In this document: one piece after another, positions 7,760-16,390 of the stretch | Layout of the letters: every line of letters starts with the position of its first letter | Numbering within the stretch: position 1 is the stretch's first letter | NCBI GenBank assembly: GCA_016758965.1 | Contig: JAEPRB010000418.1 | Span: 1 to 16,390, forward strand | Direction: 5' to 3' | Length of the DNA stretch: 16,390 nt | From: Circinella minor | Lineage: Eukaryota; Mucoromycota; Mucoromycetes; Mucorales; Lichtheimiaceae | Position numbers and translations under genes: made by a program | Notes under the pieces: model-generated | What the model saw: the letters and a program-made list of their open reading frames with translations, nothing else | What the model was told of the DNA's origin: nothing | The model's database searches: none

Positions 7760-10124
7760 TTAATGTTGTGTGCGCAGACATTTATTTGGAGGAACAGTAC
7801 CAAGTTCATTGACTAGCTCTTCAAATTCGAGTAACCTTTCATCCACCAGTCTATGCAATTGCTCTTCGTCATTTGGACCATAAGTAACATCATTAAGTCG
7901 ACGTGATATATGACGAAATATTGTACGGATCCTCTCTTCTGCAGAAGGGCGTTCTTCTGTCACTTGTAAAGAGGATAATGATGATAATGATAATGGTGGT
8001 GATTGTTGTGTTGAACTGGATGATAATATAGTGTGTCTAGCACTACTGTTTTCATTGACCGAAGAGTAAAAAATGGTGGGAGTGGGGGACTTAATCGAAA
8101 AGGAATGATCTGATCTTTGTAGCAAATACATATGCTTACATGGTCTTAGGGAATTTTGGAAATGTGGGCAAGTACAAGCTGTTATTGTCGTTTCATCCAT
8201 TGTAATCTTATATTATTCACATTAGTAATTCATTATTAATAGTATAAAAAGTAGAATAAATAACAGGGAGTAATACCTTATAAAAAACATCAGCAGAACT
8301 AAACGAAGCAATAGTAAACGATCCATCTGTTTCCAGTGTAATCATTAATCGTATTTCTTCTTCTGAATAGATTGCAGCTTTTGCTTTATCACGCACATCT
8401 GCCTTTGCGCCTTTACTCATTCTACCAACCCCATGTTCTTCATTTCCAATACGATTCTTGTAGCTTTTTTCAACTTTTGTAACCAAAAGATGCACTAATC
8501 CATCTAAACGTCTATTTCTACGTCGCTGCAAGTGGATCGTTTTTAACTGATTATGAAAACTTTCTATATAAGTAGATAAAATATTTACTCTAGATTAATT
8601 ATTATAACCCTATTATGCAGCATATATTGTTAATAATCAACAGAAAATATTACCAATGTAATTATTAGTTTCCATATATCGGTACATTCCTGGCTGAAAC
8701 GCACGTACCCAACGTTTGTACCGATCATTATCTAACCACTGTTGGGCGAAGATGCAAGAAATGCAGTTTGGTTTGCCCACTTTTCTTTGAATTCGTCAAG
8801 TTGTAATCCAAATCGAGCTTCTTCTTCTTCCCACATCAAATCACGTAAATCAAGATATAAAGAACGTGCAATTTGTTCTTTATTTTCATCTTCAGAACAA
8901 ACAATCTTTTTACGGATTTGACCCATCCAAGCACGAGCTACATGCCATGAACAGTACTGGATTACTGTTGATCCACCATATATAGCAACAATTGCATTGG
9001 CCTCGGATAAATCACAGTCAATAGTGATTTTTAGTGGGTTAACTCCCATAGCCTTTAAGATGATGAACCATTGTTTCAATGGTTCTGCCGATTGATCATT
9101 TGTAATAAGATAGGCAACAGGGACACCTCTATCCAAAGTTGGATGATAGATTACAATTGAATACATAACAGTATTAGCATAAATTGTTACATCATGTGTA
9201 GCATCAAGACAAAACGAAGCAGATTGCACCAATAGTGCTTTTTGCCATGCAGCTTGAATACCATAGGCAAATTTGCCTTCAGACAAATGTGGACTACACA
9301 CAATATATCCTTTTTCTTCTAAGTCAATAAGCCAAGTTTCCAAAGAAAGAAAATCATCATCATCATGTTGTGTTTGGCCTCTTTTTAACTTGTAATACAA
9401 GTTATAAACATCTTCATAAGCAATAACAGTATTACGAGATTCTTTACTTTCAAAGTTAACATTTGGAAAAATTTTATCAAGAGCATTAAATACTGCAGTA
9501 GGTCCAAAATCAAGCTTCAACTGTTTCAATATTGCGTCTTTGATACTATCTTGTAGTTTTAAATGACGAATCTCATCCATGCTTCCAGGTGTATGGTTAT
9601 GGTGAGAACGTTCATAATAAAAGGTGACCATATCTGGATCATCTTGATAACAATGAACCAAAAGTTTAGCTCGGCAGCCAATCTTCTTTGTTGGTTTTTG
9701 GTCAGGTCGTTTTTGACCAGACTTGGATGGACGGATATGAATACGAGGTGCTCCTTCACGATGACATACATATATATGCGTCCAAAGAATAACACGGTTA
9801 TTAACACGTCAGTTTTTTTTATTGGCTACAAAAAAACACAATGACACTAGCAGTAAGTTTTCTCATTGCTGAAATCACAATGTCATTTGTAAAATGACAA
9901 TGTCAAAAATACATACAATCTTTTAAAGCAGTGCCAATCTTTTCTTTAGCTTTATTCCACTGCACACCCTCTCTTTCTGGTGCACTTTCGATAACAGAAA
10001 CATAAGTGGTAATATTATGCTCTACCACTGCTCCTGCTGTAACAGGGGTAGGTTGAAAAACTATATCTTGAGTCTCATTGACTTTGAGATGTTGGAGATC
10101 AGTTGAATTGCGAATGGCATTCAT
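7760..10124 (-). pseudogene. MULE A transposase, four exons, nearly intact
   Basis: Exons: 10124-9917, 9825-8654, 8563-8277, 8206-7760; introns of 91, 90 and 70 bp with GT/AG borders. Lengths add up to about 704 residues if one lost base in exon 2 is allowed. An N-terminal zinc-binding domain has C90 (YVCHREG), C120 (IGCRAKL) and HHNH at 144-147, of the WRKY-GCM1/FAR1 sort. The DDE core has D277 in CLDATHD, D339 in TIDCD and the C361-S-W-H364 motif. Exon 3 starts SFHNQLKTIHLQRRRNRR, a block conserved after the core in MULEs. The SWIM finger is C567-x-C569-x9-C579-x-H581. The tail is Ser-rich, then acidic and charged. Damage: TGA at 9811-9809 (codon 75, one transition from CGA) and a frameshift near 8745-8760, after which the frame resumes as QQWLDNDRYKRW. 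Role: cuts and pastes elements carrying its TIRs. Confidence 0.9.
9881..9899 (+). other. Small hairpin in the first intron of MULE A transposase
   Basis: TGTCATTT and AAATGACA are separated by 3 nt. The surrounding intron repeats ATGACA/TGTCA several times. Possibly structural; no known role. Confidence 0.4.
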
Positions 10125-10378
10125 GTTACTTTTTTTAAAAAAAAATTATAAAAGGTTTGTAAAAAAAAGGGGTACAAAGCTAACACTTGGATATGAACAC
10201 AAATTTTTCTTCAAAGTATCACACAAGTTGTAAACATATAAAAATAGTAATGGATCACTTTTTTACTTTATTTTGAACTAATGTTACTACATATTGTTTT
10301 TTCTTTTTGCTATTATAATTATTAAATCAATTTATCTGTAATTCTATATCTATACCTTATACTGTTATAATAATATAC

Positions 10379-11184
10379 GATAGTACTATTATTATTGTTT
10401 AGATCGCATGAAGAAAAATAATAATCAAAGTCGGATAAAAAAAGGACAAGTTGTTACAAAACAATGATTTTTTCTTGGTCCACCATCCACATATAATGTT
10501 TTTTTTGTATGAGATATTTCGATAATTGTCGAAGGTCTCGTCAAAGTTGAATAGGAAAAAAATAACGGTTGTGTTGATGGGGTGCTCAACTAAGTTGAAA
10601 GCGTGTTACCATAATAAATAAATAAAAAGTGTATATTTCTTTGTGTGTTCGTCTTTTATATATATTTAATAATAACGTCAGAAAGAATCAAAGTTGATAG
10701 TTATTCAAAAAGATGTCGATTGTTTGATGGATTGTTGATTCTAATGAATGATTTTCAAATGGATTTATAAGTCATCATCAAAGCAATAATAAAACAAATA
10801 ACTAGTCTTCTTTTTTTTCTTTCACCTCACATACTGATAATACATTTTTTTTTATCTCTTTCTCTCTCAAATATACGCACGCATAGTATATTTACACAAC
10901 GTTTCGCTTTAACTTACTAGATAGTTTGAGCGTAATAATGATCAATCCAAATTGTTTATTTCAATTAACTAATAATCAAACTTAATTAATTAACATAAAT
11001 AAGAATCCAAGTTAAAATCTCGCGCTCTGCTATAATTCACATTTTACAACTACTAACTCTTTTTTCTTCTTTTCTTATTATTCTTGAACTTATCTTTAAT
11101 AAAAAATTTAAAAGCTTTCTGTTTTTATGATAATGTCGAATCTATTTCTTCTCTTCATTATACATCAACTTTTTTATAAATGAT

Positions 11185-11222
<38 letters not shown>

Positions 11223-11331
11223 ACCCCTATCACTTGATTTTGTCACTCACCCATAGTGAAAATCTGGGCTCGAAATTTTAACTTTTAATAGGGGGGCTTC
11301 AAAGTTAAGGTGCCTGGACATAAGTATATTG
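10379..11331 (-). repeat. Right terminal inverted repeat of MULE A
   Basis: Inverted partner of 6544-7495. Differences I sampled (for example CGTGAGA versus CGCGAGA, CCGTTT versus CCATTT, GACGATG versus GATGATG) are transitions, mostly at CpG, plus one 2-base indel and the length or composition of the A/T tract. Confidence 0.95.
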
Positions 11332-11367
11332 CCCCCCTTGGTGGAGTCTGTGCATGGTCATTCCGAC

Positions 11368-11387
11368 GATGTTCGAGGGCGAACATC
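11368..11387 (+). other. Perfect GC-rich hairpin just outside MULE A
   Basis: GATGTTCG (11368-11375) and CGAACATC (11380-11387) flank the loop AGGG. It lies in a GC-richer 65-bp segment between the right TIR and repeat X, with no counterpart elsewhere in the window. It could be a bidirectional hairpin or a fragment of a lost element. Confidence 0.5.
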
Positions 11388-11402
11388 AAGCAAGGGAGGG
11401 GG

Positions 11403-11674
11403 TGTTGTCGCGTCTGAAGCGGGTTTTGTTCCCAGTTCCGCATCAGCTCCAAATGTGACATCGAAGCGACGATTCCAACCCAGGAATCCGGGTTGTCACC
11501 AGGTAAATACTTCTACCTAACATATTTACCCATTGGTTACTTTTATTCATCACCCATCTGTTCCTCCTATATTCTTTCATACATTGTCTCCCTTATTTCC
11601 ATTTATATTATTTATTATTATTACCTCCGTCGTCTCTCCCATTTATAATATCCTTTTCCTTTTATGTTATTATG
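11403..11674 (+). repeat. Repeat X, copy 2 (272 bp)
   Basis: Same length as copy 1 and collinear, in opposite orientation about 11 kb away. The reading frame of the GC-rich half is kept (VVASEAGFVPSS, then SKRRFQPRNP), but the ATG present in copy 1 is ACA here. The repeat again ends at an ATG (11672-11674), after which the copies diverge: here the frame stops after eight codons. Confidence 0.8.
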
Positions 11675-12115
11675 AAAGATCATCTTTATGATCTTTAATT
11701 AATTCTTTTGTGTTGTCTCGTATGGATCATATTGATCCATATTCTGTTTTTAATTTATTTATTTTTGATTTTCATTATTTCTTATTCTTATCAAGACAAT
11801 GATCATGTCGTTTGCATAATATTATTATTTTAATAATATTATCATGTTCATATTCATATTTGGAAATATTATTTTTATTTTGTTTTTATATAAATACCCT
11901 CCAAAATAATAATTATAAAACAATTAACAAATTAACAAATAAACAAACTATCTAATTGTCGAGTTATCTATCTAATTATCAACTAGTCTACTTGTTTCTT
12001 ATTTTACCTTCCTCACCTTCTTTATTATCATTTCCCTTGTGGCATAGTTTATTGTGTTTCATCTACCGAAGAATCCTGGTTATTATTGTTAATGTTAAGG
12101 TGCAGCGATTAGTCA
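11673..12115 (+). repeat. Candidate solo LTR (about 443 bp)
   Basis: The segment begins TGAAAGATC and ends GATTAGTCA, giving TG...CA with short inverted ends, and is flanked by TATTA (11668-11672) and TATAA (12116-12120), a 4-of-5 match. It has an LTR-like interior: a TATA box at 11887-11896, an A/C-rich then pyrimidine-rich leader, and several hairpins near the 5' end. These are AAAGATCAT/ATGATCTTT (11675-11696), TATGGATCA/TGATCCATA (11721-11741) and an 11-bp AT-rich one (11816-11842). No gag or pol follows. The boundaries are guesses and the call could be wrong; an ordinary promoter region is the alternative. Confidence 0.3.
11887..11896 (+). promoter_or_regulatory. TATA box
   Basis: TATATAAATA followed by CCCTCC and a long leader-like stretch, C/T-rich from about 11980. 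It would start transcripts running right, yet no gene is seen downstream, which fits an LTR promoter better than a cellular gene. Confidence 0.4.
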
Positions 12116-13836
12116 TATAAACTTACAACGGATCTGACATAATTCTTTATTTTGTCATCGTATATATATGATGATGTCCAAACTTAATTTTGCATTTTTT
12201 TAATAGATTTTATATATAATAATAATTTGTAATTTGTGCGACATACTACAAGAGTACATAAAAATTGATACATCAATTAAAAATCAGATTATTTTCGCAT
12301 CGATTTTTGAAGAATTTTAAAAAATGGCTTTTTCTCTCTAATTTACTAATTTAACTGGGTTTGAAATTGTGCCCATTGAATTCTGTGCCTCCTAGTAGTG
12401 TATATAACTATAAAATATTTAAACACAGCTACTATATATAGTATATGTGCACTATAGTTAGATAAGTGACTGAGGTTGCTTATCTTAAGAATAATCCAAT
12501 TTCTTTAAGAGTTACAAAATTAAAAAAAAAAAAACATAATAAATAATAAATTAAAATATCATAAATGTTTAAATTTTTATTATATTTAGAAATATTATAA
12601 CTTCTTTAAAATCTAAAAACTTTTTATATTTCTTTAGCTATTACTTATATCCCAATTGCCACTATAATTGTTCTATAATAGTAGTGGTTAGGTAGACAGA
12701 TTTTTAAACAAACAGATATAACTATATATAATGACTATTCTAAGGACTTGGTCTTAGTCTATAACAGTAGACCTGTTGGCATTAGCTTTCCTTTTTTTAT
12801 GGCACTCTATTCCATTACACCTAGATATAAGGCTTGATTTTCATTATTAACTATTTTCAATGCTCTGAAATTAGCTTGTTAATTGGCAAGTAGAAAAAAG
12901 CCTATCTAACTCTTATTAATGTTTTCTATGAAATTGATCATTTAAGTTATCCTAACAATAACTTAGATAAAGATAAACTAAAGCTAAAAGATATTATAGT
13001 TTCTTTATCTTTCCCTCGCTTATACTTGATAAGTTACTAAGTATATGATCAATTCATTAATAACATCCTATAATCTCACTTTTATGGTATATCCACTTTC
13101 CATGTTCTCTTATTCCTTCACTAGTTTTACTTTTCCCCTTTTAGGGAATATATACACTTTCTTTTTGTATATATAATGTTTTCTATGCTTTAATGTACTG
13201 CAAGGAGGCTATAAGAGATGACTATTTCAAATGTACTCTACCAATAGCACACATTCTCTACTTGAATGATAAATGGTACAGGTGCATTAATGAGAACCAT
13301 ACTACTATAGTTGATAAACTTTCTAGTAATCTGTAGCTTATAATGTCAAAAAAGATGCAAGGTAAAAGTATAACTACAAAAGGAAATTGCAACAATCACA
13401 GGCAAATCCACACGCCGCAGCTTATAATGAATTTCCCGGAACAGCGCGGGGCCAGAACGCACAGTATTGAACATTCAAAAACAAAAGGGAATATGTTTTG
13501 AGTTAACTGCAACTTAAGATGAAGTTAGCTTTCTGCAAATACAATTTAGCGTCATAATTGTTTTCTGCGTTGCTTATATGTGAAACGCAAAAATGCATTG
13601 TTTACAAAGTTGTGATATTTATATGATAAAAAGTGTTAATGGAACAATAAAAAGTGGTTAGGGTTGCTACATTTGCTAAAAGCTGCATTTTACATTATTA
13701 AAATTTTATTTTAAAAAACTGAAACAGAAAATATCAACTAAGCTATTTAATACTTAATTTACATTAATCTGTTTAGTATCAATGTTATATGGTTAAAATA
13801 TTGATTTATTAGAACATTTGTAGCTTAAATATTTAC
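12116..13836. other. Gene-free AT-rich region
   Basis: No gene recognised over 1.7 kb. It contains a 14-bp perfect palindrome, TACTATATATAGTA (12430-12443), an 8-bp-arm hairpin ATATATAC/GTATATAT (13148-13174), and a single isolated copy of the GC-rich motif CGGAACAGCGCGG (13437-13449) that belongs with the array at 13838. A plus-strand frame at about 12832-13026 with one stop looks faintly protein-like (NNNLDKDKLKLKDIIVS) but matches nothing I know. Confidence 0.55.
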
Positions 13837-13837
13837 A

Positions 13838-13974
13838 CGGAATATGGCGGCCTAAATTTTTGGACGGAACACTGCGGTCTATCGAAACATTGCGGCTCCC
13901 TGGTATTGCGCGGCGACTTCGTAACGGAACACCGCGGCATACCTAACTACCGTTGCATCCCCGAAACAAAGTGG
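13838..13974 (+). repeat. GC-rich island of a degenerate 13-bp motif at about 18-bp spacing
   Basis: CGGAACACTGCGG-like units start at 13838, 13865, 13883, 13901 (weak), 13925 and 13962. Several spacings are 18 bp or near a multiple of it. The island stands out in otherwise AT-rich DNA. Read in frame it gives a broken hexapeptide repeat of the RNTAAY type with stops, so it may be a decayed coding minisatellite. The CGG-N7-CGG pattern also resembles direct-repeat sites of fungal zinc-cluster regulators, which is only a suggestion. Confidence 0.6.
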
Positions 13975-13997
13975 CTCGCAAAAGCTTGATACTGGAA

Positions 13998-14042
13998 TTT
14001 TTTGGGTACGTCTATTTGCACCCCCCCTCTCACACCCCCCCT
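13998..14042 (+). other. Possible outer end of MULE C
   Basis: TTGGGTACGTCTATTTGCAC followed by two C runs is the kind of C/G-run-bearing sequence seen at the ends of MULE A, and it lies about 380 bp beyond the stop of the MULE C gene. The other end is outside the window, so an inverted partner cannot be checked. Confidence 0.25.
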
Positions 14043-14419
14043 TTGCTGTCCGAGTCGGAAATAAAAAAATAAAATACAGTACTTCTCTTCACTGACTCTC
14101 TCTTTCCACCGCTCAACATGACGTGGTTTGAAATAAAACTCGACTCTTTTTTTTTAGAGCGCCTAAAAAAAAAAAAAAAAAACTGACTCTCTCTTAAGAC
14201 TTTCTGTTTGTCTTTTTTTCTTCTTTGAATCTCTCTACTTTTTATTTCTATAATTCTCTTACATTAGTTACACTTCCCAATTCCCCAACATTGATGAAAT
14301 AAAAAAGACCTTTTTAATTCATAAAAAAAAACTTTTTGATATTCTATTAATAATAAATGGTTAAAAAAAGAAAGAGGAAATACATATTATATATATAAAG
14401 GTAAAAATAAAAAATAAAA
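14043..14419. other. 3' flank of MULE C with a 14-bp direct repeat
   Basis: A non-coding stretch with T and A runs. ACTGACTCTCTCTT occurs at 14091-14104 and again at 14182-14195, flanking a segment with TTTTTTTTTAGAGCGCCT and a long A run. Possibly a short insertion or slippage product; no gene. Confidence 0.55.
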
Positions 14420-16390
14420 CTAAATTGTTAAATCAACAGCTGTTTCAGAATTGGAGGAATAGATAGAGCTAATGTCAGTATTGTCAGGGATTGTTGCGAA
14501 TTCAGGAAGTATTTTGATTGATCGATCAAACACATCTTTAAATATATCGTACCACGGATCAGCAGTTAATACTTCTTCTTTATGTCCTCGAGGTTCAGGA
14601 TAAAGTATAGGCCATTGGATATGCGAACCGGGCTTGATCTTGATAAGAATAATGTGGTTATTTTTAAGTTGTAGGATGATTGGATGGGTGTGTTTTGCAT
14701 CAAATGGATTTACACGAAGAGGAATATACATATTGGATTGAAAACCATCAAATAACGCAATGGGAGTTTGGAATGCATCAGCAGCAATTTGTGCACATTC
14801 AGGAGCACAAAATCATTGATTATCTTGTGGGTTCAGAATTCCTTTAACACGACCATGATCATATTTTTTGTAATCACCATCAATATTTTTTAAATAATGA
14901 AGGAGCATGGTATCTTTTACATCTACGTATCTATCCTCTGAACCAAATAATTCAAAAGCAAGTGCTCGGAATCCACAGTTTCCATCAGCAGCTGGATTAT
15001 GTACCGTTTCAACAGCAAAAGGAGGGATTAAATCAGTTACTAAATTTAAATTGGGAACGATACGAAGTTTAATAAATGGAGTGGGAGGAAGCTGGTTGGT
15101 TGGTTGTGTATTATCAAGAGTATCCTGTTTTCCTTCCCTGTAATTTAAATTAATATATCAAACAATAAAATGTGGGTAATTATATTTGTAATTATATAGA
15201 TATACATACCAAATTTCAGCTGATTCACGACCAAATGCAGTTTTTGCTTTTTTCTTGCTTTCAAGATCTTGATGCTCTAATTCAATCAAATCCCTTTTCT
15301 TGCTGTTAGTTTTCTGACTTTTGCCATCACCTCTTTTTGCGAGAGTTTTTGGCTGCTGCAGTTCCTCAATATCCAAAAAAAGATCATCACTAATTGCTCG
15401 TAAACGATGTAAAAGTGTAGTTCGTTGCTGTTGATCAGGATATTGGTATAATAAACCGGTTATACGTGCGAGTTCATCATTAATCTCATCCTCAATACTT
15501 GGCAGGACATACGGTTCCGTTACTGCAATAATGTCATTATTATTTCGAGTAATATTTTCTATAGAATAATACCAAAAAAATATAAATATCACTGCTAAAA
15601 ATAAAACCTCATTTATACTACCTTCAGGCGCAGTTCTTTCAGGATAAAGATGCCAACGGCGAGGTACCAAACTTAAAGGAATTGTACCAATAGATGGTAA
15701 CATATGGCAACATGGGATATTATAATGAGCTTTGATAGCACATCTGCATATATCTGTTTTTATAATATTTCGATGTTTAAGCTCATTTCGGATAGAATAA
15801 AAAGCAAACTTAGAGATATTGCGCTCTAATTGTGCTAAACGTTCCTTGTGATCTTCAGGAAGGTGAGGGTCAACATCAAGAGATTCTTTGTCATGTTGCC
15901 GTTTCCATGCTAAATTCTGTTTTACATAAAAAAAATTGTATTAATAACGGATATCTAGTTCTTATAATCAATAAATTCTACATACTTTCAATCTATAATA
16001 CTCGTCGATTTGTTCAAAAACAGAGTACAGATTGCCACTTGACGATTGGATTGAACTCTTTAAATTGGCATGAGAGCCTTCGACCCGATTTGTGCTATTG
16101 TTACCAAAATGCTTTACATATGCAATATCTGTCCCAACCCATTTTTCACGAACTTCGAGTTTCCTATTTGATTGAGAAGAAATATGTATGCAATATTAGC
16201 GTAAAGTGTTATACCTTTCAGAAAACAAAAACTATCATAGTTTTACTCACTCATCCAAATATTTGATAACATCTTCTGGTTTTCTAGCCTTTTGTGCTAT
16301 CTCCTTATACTTGTCGATAGCTTTGTTCTCAAGCAAATGGTCTGGAATAACAGACATACCCGAAAGTTGATCAACATACTGATCAGTCAT
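14420..16390 (-). CDS. MULE transposase C-terminal part fused to an OTU-type cysteine peptidase domain
   Basis: Five exons join in phase: 16390-16251 (5' end beyond the window), 16163-15986, 15916-15622, 15558-15210, 15137-14420; introns 63-87 bp. The visible part is 559 codons before the stop. Exon 1 has DQYVDQLSGMSVIP; exon 2 has GNNSTNRVEGSHANLKSS, the conserved block after the MULE DDE core. The SWIM finger is C163-x-C165-x9-C175-x-H177 (CRCAIKAHYNIPCCH). A basic, nuclear-type linker (KKRDL, ESKKKAK) follows, then an OTU domain: DGNCGFRAL (residues 372-380, the Asp and Cys of the catalytic site) and, about 110 residues on, NNHIILIKI with the likely catalytic His. One TGA (14815-14813, codon 429) sits in NPQDNQ-stop-FCAPEC, probably from TGG or CGA by one transition; it would remove the His. 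The DDE core would lie right of the window. OTU domains are deubiquitinase-type peptidases; its role in a transposon is unknown. Confidence 0.88.

Larger units (their letters stand above)
6537..11338 (-). mobile_element. MULE A, long-TIR Mutator-like transposon, about 4.8 kb
   Basis: Two inverted repeats of about 950 bp flank one minus-strand transposase gene that ends 264 bp inside the left TIR and starts 255 bp inside the right TIR. The inverted match is solid from CAATATA at 6544 and 11331. It extends to about 6537/11338 if G/A differences are allowed, which would make the right end a run of C (reading inwards, GGGGGGCAATATA). Long TIRs are typical of many MULEs. TIR identity looks near 98-99% by eye, so insertion is recent, but the transposase has one stop and one frameshift. 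No target-site duplication is visible, and the two flanks are unrelated. Confidence 0.88.

Noticed and set aside
7550..7809. Several overlapping minus-strand frames rich in F, I, L, Y, S
   Set aside because: Low-complexity translations of AT-rich DNA after and overlapping the end of the MULE A transposase.
9559..9844. Open frames on both strands over the MULE A N-terminal exon
   Set aside because: Shadows of the zinc-binding exon, whose own frame shows the CHREG, GCRAKL and HHNH motifs.
11329..11520. Plus-strand 63-codon frame as a gene
   Set aside because: It starts inside the MULE A terminus and runs into repeat X; the upstream half is not shared with the other X copy, and a donor-like site sits in it.
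12795..12810. Resumption of repeat X after the possible LTR (TTATGGCA)
   Set aside because: Only 8 bp match to the sequence beyond the ATG in copy 1; expected by chance.
12832..13026. Possible degraded coding stretch (YEIDHLSYPNNNLDKDKLK)
   Set aside because: Interrupted by a stop, no recognised family, and AT-rich DNA gives such frames by chance.
13830..13980. CRISPR-like array
   Set aside because: Repeats are 13 bp, degenerate, with 5-12 bp between them; eukaryotic context and no cas genes.
15832..16266. Plus-strand 144-codon frame
   Set aside because: Antisense to the phase-consistent spliced MULE C gene and without any domain.

Overview
The window looks like chromosomal DNA of an early-diverging fungus, most likely Mucoromycota (Mucoromycotina or Glomeromycotina). 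Evidence: very AT-rich intergenic DNA, spliceosomal introns of about 63-91 bp with GTANNN...YAG borders inside every recognisable gene, a nuclear-type tRNA-Lys, and a crowd of Mutator-like (MULE) transposases and an Ndc10/Crypton-like protein of the sort common in these genomes. No bacterial gene organisation, CRISPR array or rRNA is seen. The lineage is an inference; no marker gene is present.

Layout from left to right: (1) 1-398, a possible minus-strand gene start and the first copy of a 272-bp repeat (X); (2) 645-717, an intact tRNA-Lys(CTT); (3) 1467-4465, a decayed MULE ('B') with a candidate 10-bp target-site duplication, a multi-exon minus-strand transposase and at least seven in-frame stops; (4) 5436-6543, a plus-strand three-exon gene fragment with an AT-hook and an Ndc10/Crypton-like recombinase-type core, cut off by (5) 6537-11338, a MULE ('A') with terminal inverted repeats of about 950 bp and a four-exon transposase (zinc-binding N-terminus, DDE core, SWIM finger) carrying one stop and one frameshift; (6) 11403-11674, the second, inverted copy of repeat X; (7) 11673-12115, a possible solo LTR with hairpins and a TATA box; (8) about 1.7 kb of gene-free AT-rich DNA; (9) 13838-13974, a GC-rich island of an 18-bp-spaced motif; (10) 14420 to the right edge, the 3' part of a MULE ('C') whose protein joins a SWIM-containing transposase tail to an OTU-type cysteine peptidase domain, with a single stop inside the OTU domain.

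No cellular pathway is encoded; apart from the tRNA this is a transposon graveyard in which three different MULE families and one tyrosine-recombinase-like family sit next to each other. The unifying signal is how they decayed: nearly every stop codon, the differences between the two X copies (12 of 12 by eye) and the differences I sampled between the long MULE TIRs are C/T or G/A transitions, often in CpG or CpA context. That suggests cytosine methylation and deamination, or a RIP-like process, acting on repeats here. Exon structures were deduced by reading frame and splice phase by eye, not by alignment.
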